A stretch of 64,000 nt of DNA from contig NZ_RQGQ01000017.1 in the NCBI RefSeq assembly GCF_004770265.1, positions 310,001 through 374,000 on the forward strand, read 5' to 3'. Origin of the DNA: Leptospira congkakensis. Lineage in GTDB: Bacteria; Spirochaetota; Leptospiria; Leptospirales; Leptospiraceae. Both the position numbers and the translations under genes were made by a program. Shown one piece after another: positions 9,251 to 18,297 of the stretch. Every line of letters begins with the position of its first letter. The first letter of the stretch is position 1. The notes under the pieces are model-generated. The model was not told the origin of the DNA. It did not search any database and saw nothing but the letters and a program-made list of their open reading frames with translations.

Positions 9251-9334
9251 GGGCGAATCCACCACCTTGCGGTGGTGGACCGGGCTCTCCGCTGCAATCT
9301 GCTTTGCAGGATTTCCGCTACGATCCCTTTCGCT
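9251..9334 (-). repeat. Repeat family R1, copy A (structured ~85-bp element)
   Basis: This block is GC-rich compared with its surroundings and matches 49880-49968 in inverted orientation. Shared pieces are GGGCGxATCCACCACC, GGACCGGGCTCT, CGCT-CAATCT, AGGATTTCCGCT and CGATCCCTT. Two hairpins are present: CCACCACC/GGTGGTGG and CTGCAA/TTGCAG. In the other copy the hairpin sequences differ but still pair. The element covers the last two bases of the downstream lipoprotein gene's stop codon (gene ends at 9333) and continues into its 3' flank. Confidence 0.75.
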
Positions 9335-10169
9335 ATTCCGGTAACTCCAATACCTTATCTTCTTCTTCCATTGGTTGTTTTGGAATTTCCATTTTTTCGA
9401 TTCGGATTTCGTGAACAAAATCAGCATCTTCAAACTTATCTAAAATACTAATTCGTCTGGGGTATTGTTTGTCGTTCCACGGTTCATAGTATCCGTATTT
9501 GATCACACCTTTGTAGAAACTAAAAAGTTCACGGTAAGTAAACTCCATCCATTCTAAGGCACCACTTGTTCTTTCAAAATATCCAACGTATTGGTCTGTG
9601 TCGGGAGTGGCACCGACTTGGACGGACGTAAAATAAACCACTTCATAATCTTGGCCTAATTTTTGAACAGGGCCTGCATACTGAATGATTGGATATTCGG
9701 TGAGTCGCCAAGGCAGTGTTAAATACAAGCGAAGGGATTCTAAATAAACCCGAACCTCGTCGTCGCCAGTAAAAACCTTTCCTGTATCAGCCGCAATTTG
9801 GTAAGGATCTTTTTTAACAAGACCGAGGATGAGACCTTTTTTTTCTCCACCAAGAAATTCCACTTCCATGGCATCTTTTTCAAAATCCAAATACACACGG
9901 AGTCTTTGTTCTGATTCTTTGATGGGCGTAAAAAATCGAATAAACTTAGAATGCCAAACATCTTTCAAAACAAATTGGATTTGTTTGTACCCTTTCCATT
10001 CACCAGGAGTGAGTTCTTTCACCGGCGGGTTGGTAATGATCGATAATCCCTTTTTCTTTAAATCAGGATTCAAACCTTCTTTTTGTAAGGTGGGAGGACG
10101 TAAGTCGGCTAAAGAACAAGAGATAGAAAATAAAGAAATAAAAATGAATGATAGATAGGAACGAAACAT
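9333..10169 (-). CDS. Hypothetical lipoprotein
   Basis: A 278-aa putative lipoprotein. The signal sequence (MFRSYLSFIFISLF) ends in a lipobox-like FSISC, giving a lipidated Cys at residue 18. The mature part is mixed alpha/beta, rich in aromatic residues (repeated Y and W), and ends in an acidic tail (PMEEEDKVLELPE). I recognise no functional domain. The stop codon falls within the R1 repeat. It is a single minus-strand gene; a gap of about 175 bp with a terminator separates it from the phasin-like gene. Confidence 0.7.
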   Translation of the reverse strand: MFRSYLSFIFISLFSISCSLADLRPPTLQKEGLNPDLKKKGLSIITNPPVKELTPGEWKGYKQIQFVLKDVWHSKFIRFFTPIKESEQRLRVYLDFEKDAMEVEFLGGEKKGLILGLVKKDPYQIAADTGKVFTGDDEVRVYLESLRLYLTLPWRLTEYPIIQYAGPVQKLGQDYEVVYFTSVQVGATPDTDQYVGYFERTSGALEWMEFTYRELFSFYKGVIKYGYYEPWNDKQYPRRISILDKFEDADFVHEIRIEKMEIPKQPMEEEDKVLELPE

Positions 10170-10294
10170 TGATTCCAGGATGAATCAAAAACTATACTCT
10201 GTCAATAGGGAAAGTGAATCGGGAGGATTTGGAGTGAGTGGGATAAGAGGTTCGGATATTTAAAATGAGAGTCTTAAGAAAAGAATACAAATAA

Positions 10295-10327
10295 AGAAGA
10301 AAAGAGAAAAGGTCGGGATTCCGACCT
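10295..10327 (-). terminator. Rho-independent terminator of the phasin-like gene
   Basis: Read on the minus strand, AGGTCGG-aatc-CCGACCT (10310-10327) forms a 7-bp stem, immediately followed by a U-rich run (TTTTCTCTTTTC, 10295-10309). It begins 18 bp after the stop codon at 10346. Confidence 0.75.
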
Positions 10328-10345
10328 CCTCTTCTTTAAAGAAAC

Positions 10346-10717
10346 TTATGCTTTTGCAGCACCTGTTTTTTTGATAGATTCCGCAACTTCATTGATTTTT
10401 GCTTTTACGGATTCAATTTTTCCTTCAGGCATTTTTGCTTTGATTTCTTCAGCAATTTTGTTGTAGTTGTCTACGATTTTAGAACGAGTTTCGTCGTAGT
10501 TTTTTCCAGCAACACTAGAGAATTCTTTAATGTCTGTTAGGATTTTGTCAACGGATTGGCGAATCTTTACAGAATCTTCCGTGTTGTCCAAAGCACCTTT
10601 GGATACTAATTCATTATAAGTTGTTTCCAACTGAGTTTTAGCTTTTTCAAGACCTTCTTTTCCTGATTGGAAAAGTCCGATACCTGCGTTAAGAATGTCC
10701 ATGATTTGTTTTTCCAT
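10346..10717 (-). CDS. Phasin-like amphipathic helical protein
   Basis: A 123-aa cytoplasmic protein that is almost entirely helical and charged, with repeated Lys/Glu heptads and no Cys or Trp, ending KKTGAAKA. Size and pattern ([21 protein letters not shown], then a coiled coil) fit the phasin-related proteins that coat polyhydroxyalkanoate granules; an apolipoprotein-like or stress-related role is also possible. The ATG at 10717 has a good AGGAG site 7 nt upstream. A 16-bp perfect inverted repeat lies 24 bp before the start, so expression is probably controlled there. A terminator follows the gene. Confidence 0.6.
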   Translation of the reverse strand: MEKQIMDILNAGIGLFQSGKEGLEKAKTQLETTYNELVSKGALDNTEDSVKIRQSVDKILTDIKEFSSVAGKNYDETRSKIVDNYNKIAEEIKAKMPEGKIESVKAKINEVAESIKKTGAAKA

Positions 10718-10740
10718 AATTTAGCTCCTGGTTTTCACCT

Positions 10741-10781
10741 ATTTGTGCAACGCACAACACAGTTATGTGCGTTGCACAAAT
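10741..10781. promoter_or_regulatory. 16-bp perfect inverted repeat before the phasin-like gene
   Basis: Arms 10741-10756 (ATTTGTGCAACGCACA) and 10766-10781 (TGTGCGTTGCACAAAT) are perfectly complementary around a 9-nt loop. The repeat lies 24-64 nt upstream of the ATG at 10717 on the minus strand, so it is either an operator in the promoter or a hairpin in the 5' leader. On the minus strand no T-run follows, which argues against a simple terminator. Confidence 0.6.
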
Positions 10782-10960
10782 TAAGACAAGTATTTTTTCT
10801 AGGGGGAAATCGATTTTTTTTAGATTTTTTTCGTAGTCCCATTTACGATTCAATTCCAGAGAATTCTCCCCAAAGGGAAAAATACCGCTATCCGCATCTT
10901 TTCCTATTCGAATCTTCTGGAATTAAATGGGTAGATTGTTACTTAAATCCAAGTTCCGAA

Positions 10961-11860
10961 ATGAAAATTCTAAATTCACCATCCAAGATGCCAACTGAAA
11001 TCAAAAACATTCCCATGATCCACTTAACAGATGTTCATGAGGAAGACAAAAATCCTTATTACTATGCTGGCCGGTTAGAAGAATTACCAAATGAATTTCA
11101 GGACTTCGATAGTTCCCATAGACATTCCTATTATGCATTGTTTTATTTTACGGAAGGAGAAGGGATCCACTCCATCGACTTCCATTCCCATACGATTACA
11201 GAAAACAGTCTTTTTTTCTTAAGACCGGGCCAAGTGCATTCTTGGACTTTTTCCAAACCAGTGAAGGGTTTTGCTTTGAAGATTTATCCAGATTACCTAT
11301 CCGAACATGGAGGACAAGTCACCAGTTTTCAAAACTATCCATTTTTCCAATTGGGAAATGAAAATTCTAAACTCATCATCCAAGATGCAGACCAATTCAA
11401 AAAAGATTTTGAAAGATTACTAGAAGAGAAGAATACAAAATCTGATTCTTCTATGACTTTCCTTTTGATTCAGTTGGTTTTGCAACAATCATTGAAAGAG
11501 TTTAATTCATCTTTTACCGACAATGTTACCGTTGATTCTAAGTTATGGGATTTTTTTCGGTTGTTAGAAAATCATTTCAAAGACCAAAAAACAACTTCAT
11601 ATTATGCAAAACAAATGGGGACATCCTCAGGAAATTTAAACCAACTTTGCCAAAAACAATATGGAAAATCGGCAAAGTCTATCATTCAAGAACGATTGGT
11701 TTTGGAAATCAAACGACTGTTAATTCATTCTGATTTGAATATCAATCAAATCGCTTTGACCTTGGGATTTATAGACAGTTCGTATTTTAGTAAATTTTTC
11801 AAAAATCATACAGACAACTCACCGGAAAATTTTAGACGGCTGAAACGAAAACTACCATAA
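10961..11860 (+). CDS. AraC family transcriptional regulator with cupin domain
   Basis: A 299-aa regulator. The N-terminal half is a cupin-like ligand-binding domain (HRHSYYALFYFTEGEGIH, then LRPGQVHSW). The C-terminal 100 residues form the double helix-turn-helix of the AraC/XylS family, with NINQIALTLGFIDSSYFSKFFK and SPENFRR. The open frame reaches back to 10667 but would overlap the divergent phasin-like gene. I chose the ATG at 10961; another at 10988 is equally possible, as neither has a strong ribosome-binding site. It may control the divergent phasin-like gene or the DoxX gene 68 bp downstream. Confidence 0.85.
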   Translation: MKILNSPSKMPTEIKNIPMIHLTDVHEEDKNPYYYAGRLEELPNEFQDFDSSHRHSYYALFYFTEGEGIHSIDFHSHTITENSLFFLRPGQVHSWTFSKPVKGFALKIYPDYLSEHGGQVTSFQNYPFFQLGNENSKLIIQDADQFKKDFERLLEEKNTKSDSSMTFLLIQLVLQQSLKEFNSSFTDNVTVDSKLWDFFRLLENHFKDQKTTSYYAKQMGTSSGNLNQLCQKQYGKSAKSIIQERLVLEIKRLLIHSDLNINQIALTLGFIDSSYFSKFFKNHTDNSPENFRRLKRKLP

Positions 11861-11928
11861 AAATCAAATTCTCTCCATTTACTAACTTTCTGTTTTTCCG
11901 TAAGATAAAACACATCAAGGAGAATAGA

Positions 11929-12378
11929 ATGTTAGAAAAGTTATTCTACACAGAAACAAGTTGGTTTTTTACCTTACTGAGATTGGTTTTAGGTCTTGTG
12001 ATTTTACCACATGGATTACAGAAGTTATGCGGCTTTTTTGGAGGGTATGGATTTTCTGCGACTCTGAATTTTTTTAAATCGGAAGGAATTCCCTATGCCA
12101 TAGGTTTTTTAGTGATTGTGGCAGAATCCTTTGGGGCCCTAGGGTTAATTTTGGGACTCTTCACAAGAATTTCCTCATTTGGAATTGCACTAACCATGAT
12201 TGGAGCTGCTATTTATGTGAGAAAAAACGGCTTTTTTATGAATTGGTTCAACCAACAAGCCGGTGAAGGATTTGAATACCATATCTTAGCCATTGGAATT
12301 GCAGTAATTCTAATGATTTCTGGCGGCGGTCAACTAGCGGTTGATAGCTGGATTTCAAATAAAATTCAATCTAACTGA
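11929..12378 (+). CDS. DoxX family membrane protein
   Basis: A 149-aa inner-membrane protein with four helices and the DoxX family pattern: LLRLVLGLVILPHGLQKL near the N-terminus, GFLVIVAESFGALGLILGLFTR in the middle, and a final helix AIGIAVILMISGGG. Relatives occur in quinone or redox-stress settings, but the activity of bacterial DoxX proteins is not settled. A GGAG site lies 7 nt before the ATG. It follows the AraC-type gene by 68 bp and may be its target. Confidence 0.85.
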   Translation: MLEKLFYTETSWFFTLLRLVLGLVILPHGLQKLCGFFGGYGFSATLNFFKSEGIPYAIGFLVIVAESFGALGLILGLFTRISSFGIALTMIGAAIYVRKNGFFMNWFNQQAGEGFEYHILAIGIAVILMISGGGQLAVDSWISNKIQSN

Positions 12379-12496
12379 ATGAAATCATTTGAAAGTTAAA
12401 GCGAAAGTGAATTTAGCGAAATCACATTAAAACCAAAACGAAAAAGATTTTAATCTAAATACAACAGTCCCATACAAATGAACGGCTTGTTGGATT

Positions 12497-13798
12497 TCAA
12501 TCGGTTTCGATTTCTAAAGCGCTGATTGGCTCGAGTTGTTGGGCCATGATGGATTCCAAAAACTTTACATAAGCTTCTCGGCCTGGATACTCAACCTGGT
12601 TCACACCTGTTTTAACAGCGGCTTCTGCCACTGCGGGAGCCACATGGTAAAGAACTCTTGAGTCCAAAGGTTTTGGGATGATATAATCAGCACCAAATCG
12701 AATTTCTTTTTCGTTATAAGCTTCTGATACTTCGATAGGAACAGGAAGTTTAGTCAGTTCACTTAAAGCATAAGCTGCAGCTAACTTCATTTCCATGTTC
12801 ACTACTTTTGCACGAATATCAAGAGCACCGCGAAAGATAAATGGAAACCCGAGTACATTATTGACTTGGTTAGGATAATCACTGCGACCCGTTGCCATAA
12901 TCAAATCTGGCCTTGCGTGTTTTGCATCGGGATAAGGAATTTCTGGATCGGGGTTGGCAAGAGCAAACATAACCGGTTTGTCTGCCATTGTTTTTACCAT
13001 TGCTTCAGTGACTACATTGGCAACAGAAACACCAATAAACACATCGGTTCCAGGAAAGATGTCTTCTAATGTTTCTGCATCGGTTTTGCGAACAAAAGGA
13101 AGTTTCGATTCATGTAAGTTGGTTCGTTTGTGATTGATCACACCACGAGAATCCAACATATATATAGATTCATGTTTGACTCCGATATGTGTTAACATCT
13201 CAGCAATGGAGATCGCAGCAGCTCCCGCTCCATTGATCACAACTTTGATGTTACCAGCTTTTTTACCAGTAATCTCTAATGAGTTTAATAAGGCAGCAGT
13301 AGAGATGATAGCCGTTCCATGTTGGTCATCATGAAACACAGGAATTTTCATACTTTCATCTAAAGTTTTTTCGATATGAAAACATTCTGGGGCACGAATG
13401 TCTTCCAAGTTGATACCACCAAACGTTGGTTCAAGGGCCTTAACAATTGTAATGAATTTTTCAGGATCGGTTTCATTGATTTCAATATCAAAGACATCAA
13501 TGCCTGCAAATTTTTTAAATAAAACTGCCTTTCCTTCCATCACTGGTTTTCCAGCGGAAGCTCCAATATTACCAAGACCTAAAATAGCAGTTCCATTGGT
13601 GATGATTCCGACTAAATTTCCTCGGTTTGTGTATTCATAAACGAGATCAGGTTGTTTTTCGATTTCGAGGCAAGGGTAAGCGACTCCCGGTGAGTAGGCC
13701 AAGGACAGGTCGTAACTGTTCTCCGTTGGTTTTGTCGGAACTACTTTGGTTTTTCCTTTCGGAAACCTAGAGTGATACTCAAGTGCGCTATTTTTCAT
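12497..13798 (-). CDS. NAD(P)-dependent malic enzyme
   Basis: Oxidative decarboxylation of malate to pyruvate and CO2. The 433-aa length is that of the short bacterial form without the phosphotransacetylase-like tail. Visible: [12 protein letters not shown] (substrate site), [12 protein letters not shown], the catalytic [13 protein letters not shown] with its Lys, the metal-binding FHDDQHGTA, and an NAD(P)-binding [14 protein letters not shown]. The end ([26 protein letters not shown]) is typical. Cytoplasmic; single gene, convergent with doxX. Confidence 0.93.
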   Translation of the reverse strand: MKNSALEYHSRFPKGKTKVVPTKPTENSYDLSLAYSPGVAYPCLEIEKQPDLVYEYTNRGNLVGIITNGTAILGLGNIGASAGKPVMEGKAVLFKKFAGIDVFDIEINETDPEKFITIVKALEPTFGGINLEDIRAPECFHIEKTLDESMKIPVFHDDQHGTAIISTAALLNSLEITGKKAGNIKVVINGAGAAAISIAEMLTHIGVKHESIYMLDSRGVINHKRTNLHESKLPFVRKTDAETLEDIFPGTDVFIGVSVANVVTEAMVKTMADKPVMFALANPDPEIPYPDAKHARPDLIMATGRSDYPNQVNNVLGFPFIFRGALDIRAKVVNMEMKLAAAYALSELTKLPVPIEVSEAYNEKEIRFGADYIIPKPLDSRVLYHVAPAVAEAAVKTGVNQVEYPGREAYVKFLESIMAQQLEPISALEIETD

Positions 13799-14096
13799 GG
13801 TCTATTTTCCCACGATTTATGATTCAATGGAAAATCCTAGAATAAATTGGAGGAATGGCCATCTAAAACTTGAAAGATTCTTATGTCACTATGGAAGGTT
13901 TTTGAGGAAATTTTGAAGAGAATTTATATATTTTTTTTAGTTGGCATTACCAAATTGAGTTACAAAAGTAATAAATTTTTCTACGCAGATGCTTCAGAAT
14001 AGAAGGTAAAACCATACAAATACTTTTTTTTAATTCATAAATATTTATCGTCTTATCCAAGTACCGTGTAGTAATTTAACCTCCTATCGACTTCAT

Positions 14097-17000
14097 ATGA
14101 AAATTAAGAAATCGATTAAACAATTAATCCCTAACCGCGTGTCATACGTAACCTATATTGGATTATTGTTATTAAATGTACTCGCATACTTTCTTTCCTT
14201 TCAGTTAGGAATTCGTAACTTAAAAAATGATATCAATAATCACCTAAATTCGATGGAGAAGGTTATAGAAGATAACCTCCGTGAAAACCAACTAGCGCTA
14301 AAGAGAATGGGAAACCGGTGGAGCCAGATTGGCGGTACACCAGAAAATTTATGGAGATATGATGCAATATCTTATTCCAAAGATTTATTAGGAATCGTTG
14401 GCGTCGGTTATGCGGATTCCAATACTAAAATTAAATGGGTCGAACCAATAAAAACCAATTCATCCGCTATCGGATTTCAATTAAATTCAGATGAACGCAG
14501 ACGAATTGCAATCAATAAAGCTATAAATATAAATAATCATGTAATGACATTGCCAATTAATTTGAAACAAGGCGGAAGGGGTTATTTAATCTTATACCCT
14601 GTTTTTAAAAATGGATTGAATGATGGTTTTGTTTATTTAGTTGGACGATACAAAGATTATTTTCCAAATTTATTGAGAGATAATAATTTCTTTTACCAGG
14701 TTTATTCAGGAAAAGAATTAGTTTATTCCACTAATTTTACTAATAATCAACGATACGAAAATTTAAGCGCTACAACTGAAACTCAAATTAAAAATAGTAT
14801 CGATTGGAAAATAAAAATTACTCCAACTAAAAAAATTTACAACGATATTATATATCTTTTTACTTTATGGACACTATTGATTACATTTCTGCTATCGATT
14901 ATCATTATTTACATATTATACCTATATAATAAATCGCAATATTTATCTAATCAATTAAATTCTCAGAATGTGTGGAAAAATGCTATATTAAACAATACAG
15001 ATTTAGCAGTTATCTCCACTGATAAAAATGGATATTTAGTTTCCTTTAACTCTGCTGCTCAAAAAATGTTAGGTTACACAGAAAGCGAATTATTAGGTAA
15101 AGAGAATCCGATGCTTTGGCATGACGAACAAGAAGTCCTTAATTATTCAATTCAGGTATTTAAGGAATTAGGAGTTAAAATTAAACCTGGGTTTGATGTT
15201 ATCGTAGCGAAATCCAAAATTGGTTATACAGAAAAAAATATTTGGACTATCATTTCTAAAGCTGGAATTCGTAAACAAGCATTTGTCTCAATTTACCCAC
15301 TTATAAATAAAAAATACGAAATCGAAGGTTATGTCGAAATTTTAGAAAAACTAACAGATCATTTAGAATTTGAAGAACTAATTGCAACCAAAGAAATATT
15401 AATTAATTCCATGTTAGAAAACACCTTTGACGGTTTTTGGGATTGGAATTTAAAAATAGATTACCAATACATGTCCCCAAAATTTTGGGAAATGCTCGGA
15501 CACAATCCTTCTGAAAAAAAACACCATCCAAGTGAATGGCAAAAGGTAATCTCACCAGAAGGACTCAAATTAACTCTCGAAAATTTTGAAAAACACGTAA
15601 AATCAAAAGGAACGTATCTTTTTAGTCAGGAAGTCCTATTTAAACATAAAGATGGTCATGACGTATGGATTTTATCAAAAGGTAAAGTTGTTGATTGGGA
15701 TGAAGACGGCTCTCCTATTCGTGCAATTGGAACAAACACTGATATTTCCGAAATTAAAAAGAAAAATGAAATCATAGAAAAAACACAAAAAGAGCTAATT
15801 GAAAGAGATCGCAAAATTTTAGAGCTAAAAAATAAAACTGAAGATTGGTTTCGAATTATTACCAATTCATTGCCTCAATTGATGTGGACATGCGAGCCAG
15901 ATGGACCATGTGATTATTTAAGCGAGCAATGGATTAACTATACTGGCATTCCAGAAAAAGAACAACTTGGATTTGAGTGGTTAAAACAAATTCATCCAGA
16001 AGACCAACCTAGAGTCATAGAAGAATGGCAAAAAAATGTCGTAAATGAAAAGGTTTTCTCCATTCAATTTAGAATTAGAAGACACGATGGAATTTACAAT
16101 TGGTTTGATACAAAAGCAATTCCTATCAAAGATTCGAATCAAAATATAATAAGGTGGTTAGGGTCTAATACGAATGTACAAGAATTATATACAATTCAAG
16201 AGACTCTAGAAAAAGCAAAAGCAGAAGCTTTACAATCATCAAATGCTAAGGCACAATTTTTGGCGAATATGAGCCATGAAATAAGGACTCCAATCAATGG
16301 TATCTTAGGTTTATCGCAATTGTTAAAAGATACTAACTTAGACAATATACAAAAAGAATATCTTGAGCATATTAATCAATCTGGGACAATGTTATTATCT
16401 TTAATTAATGACATTTTAGATCTTTCTAAAATTGAATCCGGAAAAATTGAAATTGAATCTATTGATTTTAATTTAAAAGATACAATCGATTTTGTATTAG
16501 GTACCTTAACTTATTCGGCAGAAAACAAAGGTTTGCAACTGAAGACTGAATATGAATCAACAGATAAATTATGGCTAAAGGGAGATCCATCAAGAATCAA
16601 ACAGGTGTTATTAAATTTTATTAACAATGCTATAAAATTTACTGAAAAAGGATTTGTGAATATCAGAACTAAAGTCATTTCTCAAACAGTGAAATCTCAG
16701 AGATTACGTGTAGAAGTAATTGATACGGGAATTGGAATTGCCGAAGAAAATATTCCAAAACTATTTCATAAATTTACTCAATCCGATTCATCCACACATA
16801 GAAAATTTGGAGGAACAGGTTTAGGATTATCTATCTCAAAATTGTTAGTTCATAAAATGGGAGGCACCATTGGTTTAGAAAGTAAGTTAGGAGTAGGCTC
16901 AACCTTTTGGTTTGAATTAGAGCTGCCTACCGGAGTCGAGAAATTGAACATACATAATGACAACGAAATAATTATAGAAAAATTTCCAAATTCTAACTAT

Positions 17001-17369
17001 AAGATATTAGTCGCCGAAGACAATATAATTAATCAAAAAGTCACTATCGCTTTATTAAAAAAACTTGGGTATGAAAGTCAGGTTGTTGCAAATGGATTTG
17101 AAGTATTATCAATTTTAAATACTATTCAATGTGATTTGATTTTAATGGATTGTCAAATGCCAGAGATGGATGGATTCGAAGCAACAGAGAAAATAAGAAA
17201 CCTAGACTCTAATTTAAAAAATATTCCAATTATCGCAATGACTGCGAATGCAATGGAAGGTGATCGTGAACGTTGTATTGCTGTTGGAATGAACGATTAT
17301 CTCACTAAACCTGTTTCAATTAAGGATTTAAGTCTAACATTGAATAAATGGTTGATTAAAGAAAATTGA
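14097..17369 (+). CDS. Membrane hybrid sensor histidine kinase (3x PAS, HisKA, HATPase, REC)
   Basis: A 1090-aa membrane sensor. TM1 lies near residues 17-40 and TM2 near 252-277, enclosing a ~210-residue periplasmic domain of unrecognised type. Three PAS domains follow (about 298-415, 435-555 and 583-695), then HisKA with phospho-acceptor His727 (MSHEIRTP), HATPase (N box LLNFINNAIKF; DTGIGI; GGTGLGLS), and a C-terminal receiver with Asp1018 (LMDCQMPEMDG) and TKP. The gene is visibly richer in A/T than its neighbours. No cognate regulator is adjacent, so the output may pass to a separate phosphotransfer protein. No clear ribosome-binding site precedes the ATG. Confidence 0.9.
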   Translation: MKIKKSIKQLIPNRVSYVTYIGLLLLNVLAYFLSFQLGIRNLKNDINNHLNSMEKVIEDNLRENQLALKRMGNRWSQIGGTPENLWRYDAISYSKDLLGIVGVGYADSNTKIKWVEPIKTNSSAIGFQLNSDERRRIAINKAININNHVMTLPINLKQGGRGYLILYPVFKNGLNDGFVYLVGRYKDYFPNLLRDNNFFYQVYSGKELVYSTNFTNNQRYENLSATTETQIKNSIDWKIKITPTKKIYNDIIYLFTLWTLLITFLLSIIIIYILYLYNKSQYLSNQLNSQNVWKNAILNNTDLAVISTDKNGYLVSFNSAAQKMLGYTESELLGKENPMLWHDEQEVLNYSIQVFKELGVKIKPGFDVIVAKSKIGYTEKNIWTIISKAGIRKQAFVSIYPLINKKYEIEGYVEILEKLTDHLEFEELIATKEILINSMLENTFDGFWDWNLKIDYQYMSPKFWEMLGHNPSEKKHHPSEWQKVISPEGLKLTLENFEKHVKSKGTYLFSQEVLFKHKDGHDVWILSKGKVVDWDEDGSPIRAIGTNTDISEIKKKNEIIEKTQKELIERDRKILELKNKTEDWFRIITNSLPQLMWTCEPDGPCDYLSEQWINYTGIPEKEQLGFEWLKQIHPEDQPRVIEEWQKNVVNEKVFSIQFRIRRHDGIYNWFDTKAIPIKDSNQNIIRWLGSNTNVQELYTIQETLEKAKAEALQSSNAKAQFLANMSHEIRTPINGILGLSQLLKDTNLDNIQKEYLEHINQSGTMLLSLINDILDLSKIESGKIEIESIDFNLKDTIDFVLGTLTYSAENKGLQLKTEYESTDKLWLKGDPSRIKQVLLNFINNAIKFTEKGFVNIRTKVISQTVKSQRLRVEVIDTGIGIAEENIPKLFHKFTQSDSSTHRKFGGTGLGLSISKLLVHKMGGTIGLESKLGVGSTFWFELELPTGVEKLNIHNDNEIIIEKFPNSNYKILVAEDNIINQKVTIALLKKLGYESQVVANGFEVLSILNTIQCDLILMDCQMPEMDGFEATEKIRNLDSNLKNIPIIAMTANAMEGDRERCIAVGMNDYLTKPVSIKDLSLTLNKWLIKEN

Positions 17370-17457
17370 TACCGGAAACTTTATTTTTTCAAAAATGTTT
17401 GCTTGTATTTTTTTTTCTATTCTATAAGTTACTAAATTCGCCATAAAGGGGGCAAAT

Positions 17458-18174
17458 TTGGAACTCGTCGGAGAATTTTTTGGAACTGCTGTTCTTATTT
17501 TACTGGGTGATGGCGTTGTTGCCGGTGTTTTACTAGAAAAGTCAAAGGCAAAAGATGGAGGATGGATCACCATCACCACTGCTTGGGCCCTGGCGGTTTG
17601 TTTCGGTGTTTTGGTGGCAAAGGCTTTGGGAAGTCCCGGTGCTCATCTAAATCCCGCTGTTACCCTCTATGTTTGCATCCAATCGGGTGATTTTACGAAT
17701 CTTCTACCGTATAGCCTCGCCCAAATCACCGGCGCGATTCTCGGAGCAACTCTCGTTTATTTACACTACCTTCCCCATTGGAAAGAAACCAAAGATTCTG
17801 GAACGATTCTAGCCGTATTCTCCACGTCACCTGCGATCAAACAAACTGCTGCCAATGCATTTAGCGAGGGACTCGGAACTTTTATCCTGATCTTGGGACT
17901 TCATGCCATCTCTTCTCCGTTAAATGGTGGAGCAGAAGGAATCGCCGGAGCCGGATTCGTAGGATTACTGGTTTGGGCCATTGGATTTTCGCTAGGTGGG
18001 ACTACTGGTTATGCAATTAACCCCGCACGTGACTTAGGCCCAAGGATCGCCCATTGGCTATTGCCAATCTCCAACAAAGGAAATTCAAATTGGAAGTATG
18101 CATGGCTCCCCGTGGTGGCTCCGTTAGTGGGTGCAGCGATTGCTGCGGTTGTGATTCGGTGGGGGATAGGATAA
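17458..18174 (+). CDS. Aquaporin / glycerol facilitator (MIP family)
   Basis: A 238-aa MIP channel starting at TTG 17458, with AGGGGG 6 nt upstream. It has six helices and both pore motifs: HLNPAVT (about residue 63) and INPARDLGPR (about residue 187). The Asp after the second NPAR is the usual mark of glycerol-conducting GlpF-type channels rather than water-specific aquaporins. Base composition is less A/T-rich than the genes on both sides. No glycerol kinase lies nearby. Confidence 0.9.
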   Translation: MELVGEFFGTAVLILLGDGVVAGVLLEKSKAKDGGWITITTAWALAVCFGVLVAKALGSPGAHLNPAVTLYVCIQSGDFTNLLPYSLAQITGAILGATLVYLHYLPHWKETKDSGTILAVFSTSPAIKQTAANAFSEGLGTFILILGLHAISSPLNGGAEGIAGAGFVGLLVWAIGFSLGGTTGYAINPARDLGPRIAHWLLPISNKGNSNWKYAWLPVVAPLVGAAIAAVVIRWGIG

Positions 18175-18199
18175 CGATAGTTTGATTGCAATAATTTGA

Positions 18200-18233
18200 G
18201 GGAGAGAAGGGAATGGTGGGGGGTGGGTTGGGG
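18200..18233 (+). other. G-run cluster with G-quadruplex pattern
   Basis: Five runs of at least three G occur within 34 nt (18200-02, 18209-11, 18218-23, 18225-27, 18230-33) on the plus strand. This is very unusual in such an AT-rich sequence. It lies 65 bp before the start of the PHP-ATPase gene, in its probable promoter or leader. Confidence 0.6.
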
Positions 18234-18297
18234 TTAGTTGAAAAAGACAAGTATAGTGTAATTTGCTGATTTTAAATAATCCCAAAAGATAAAACAT

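Noticed and set aside
9247..9341. R1/R2 repeats as integron attC sites
   Set aside because: R1 copy A begins GTTGGGC, like an attC core, but the other end lacks the matching inverse core, copy B does not keep GTT, and no integrase or cassette array is present.
14097..18174. Kinase and aquaporin as part of the PHP-ATPase cassette
   Set aside because: The aquaporin has a less A/T-rich composition, its own ribosome-binding site and a 123-bp gap to the cassette; there is no coupling to suggest common function.
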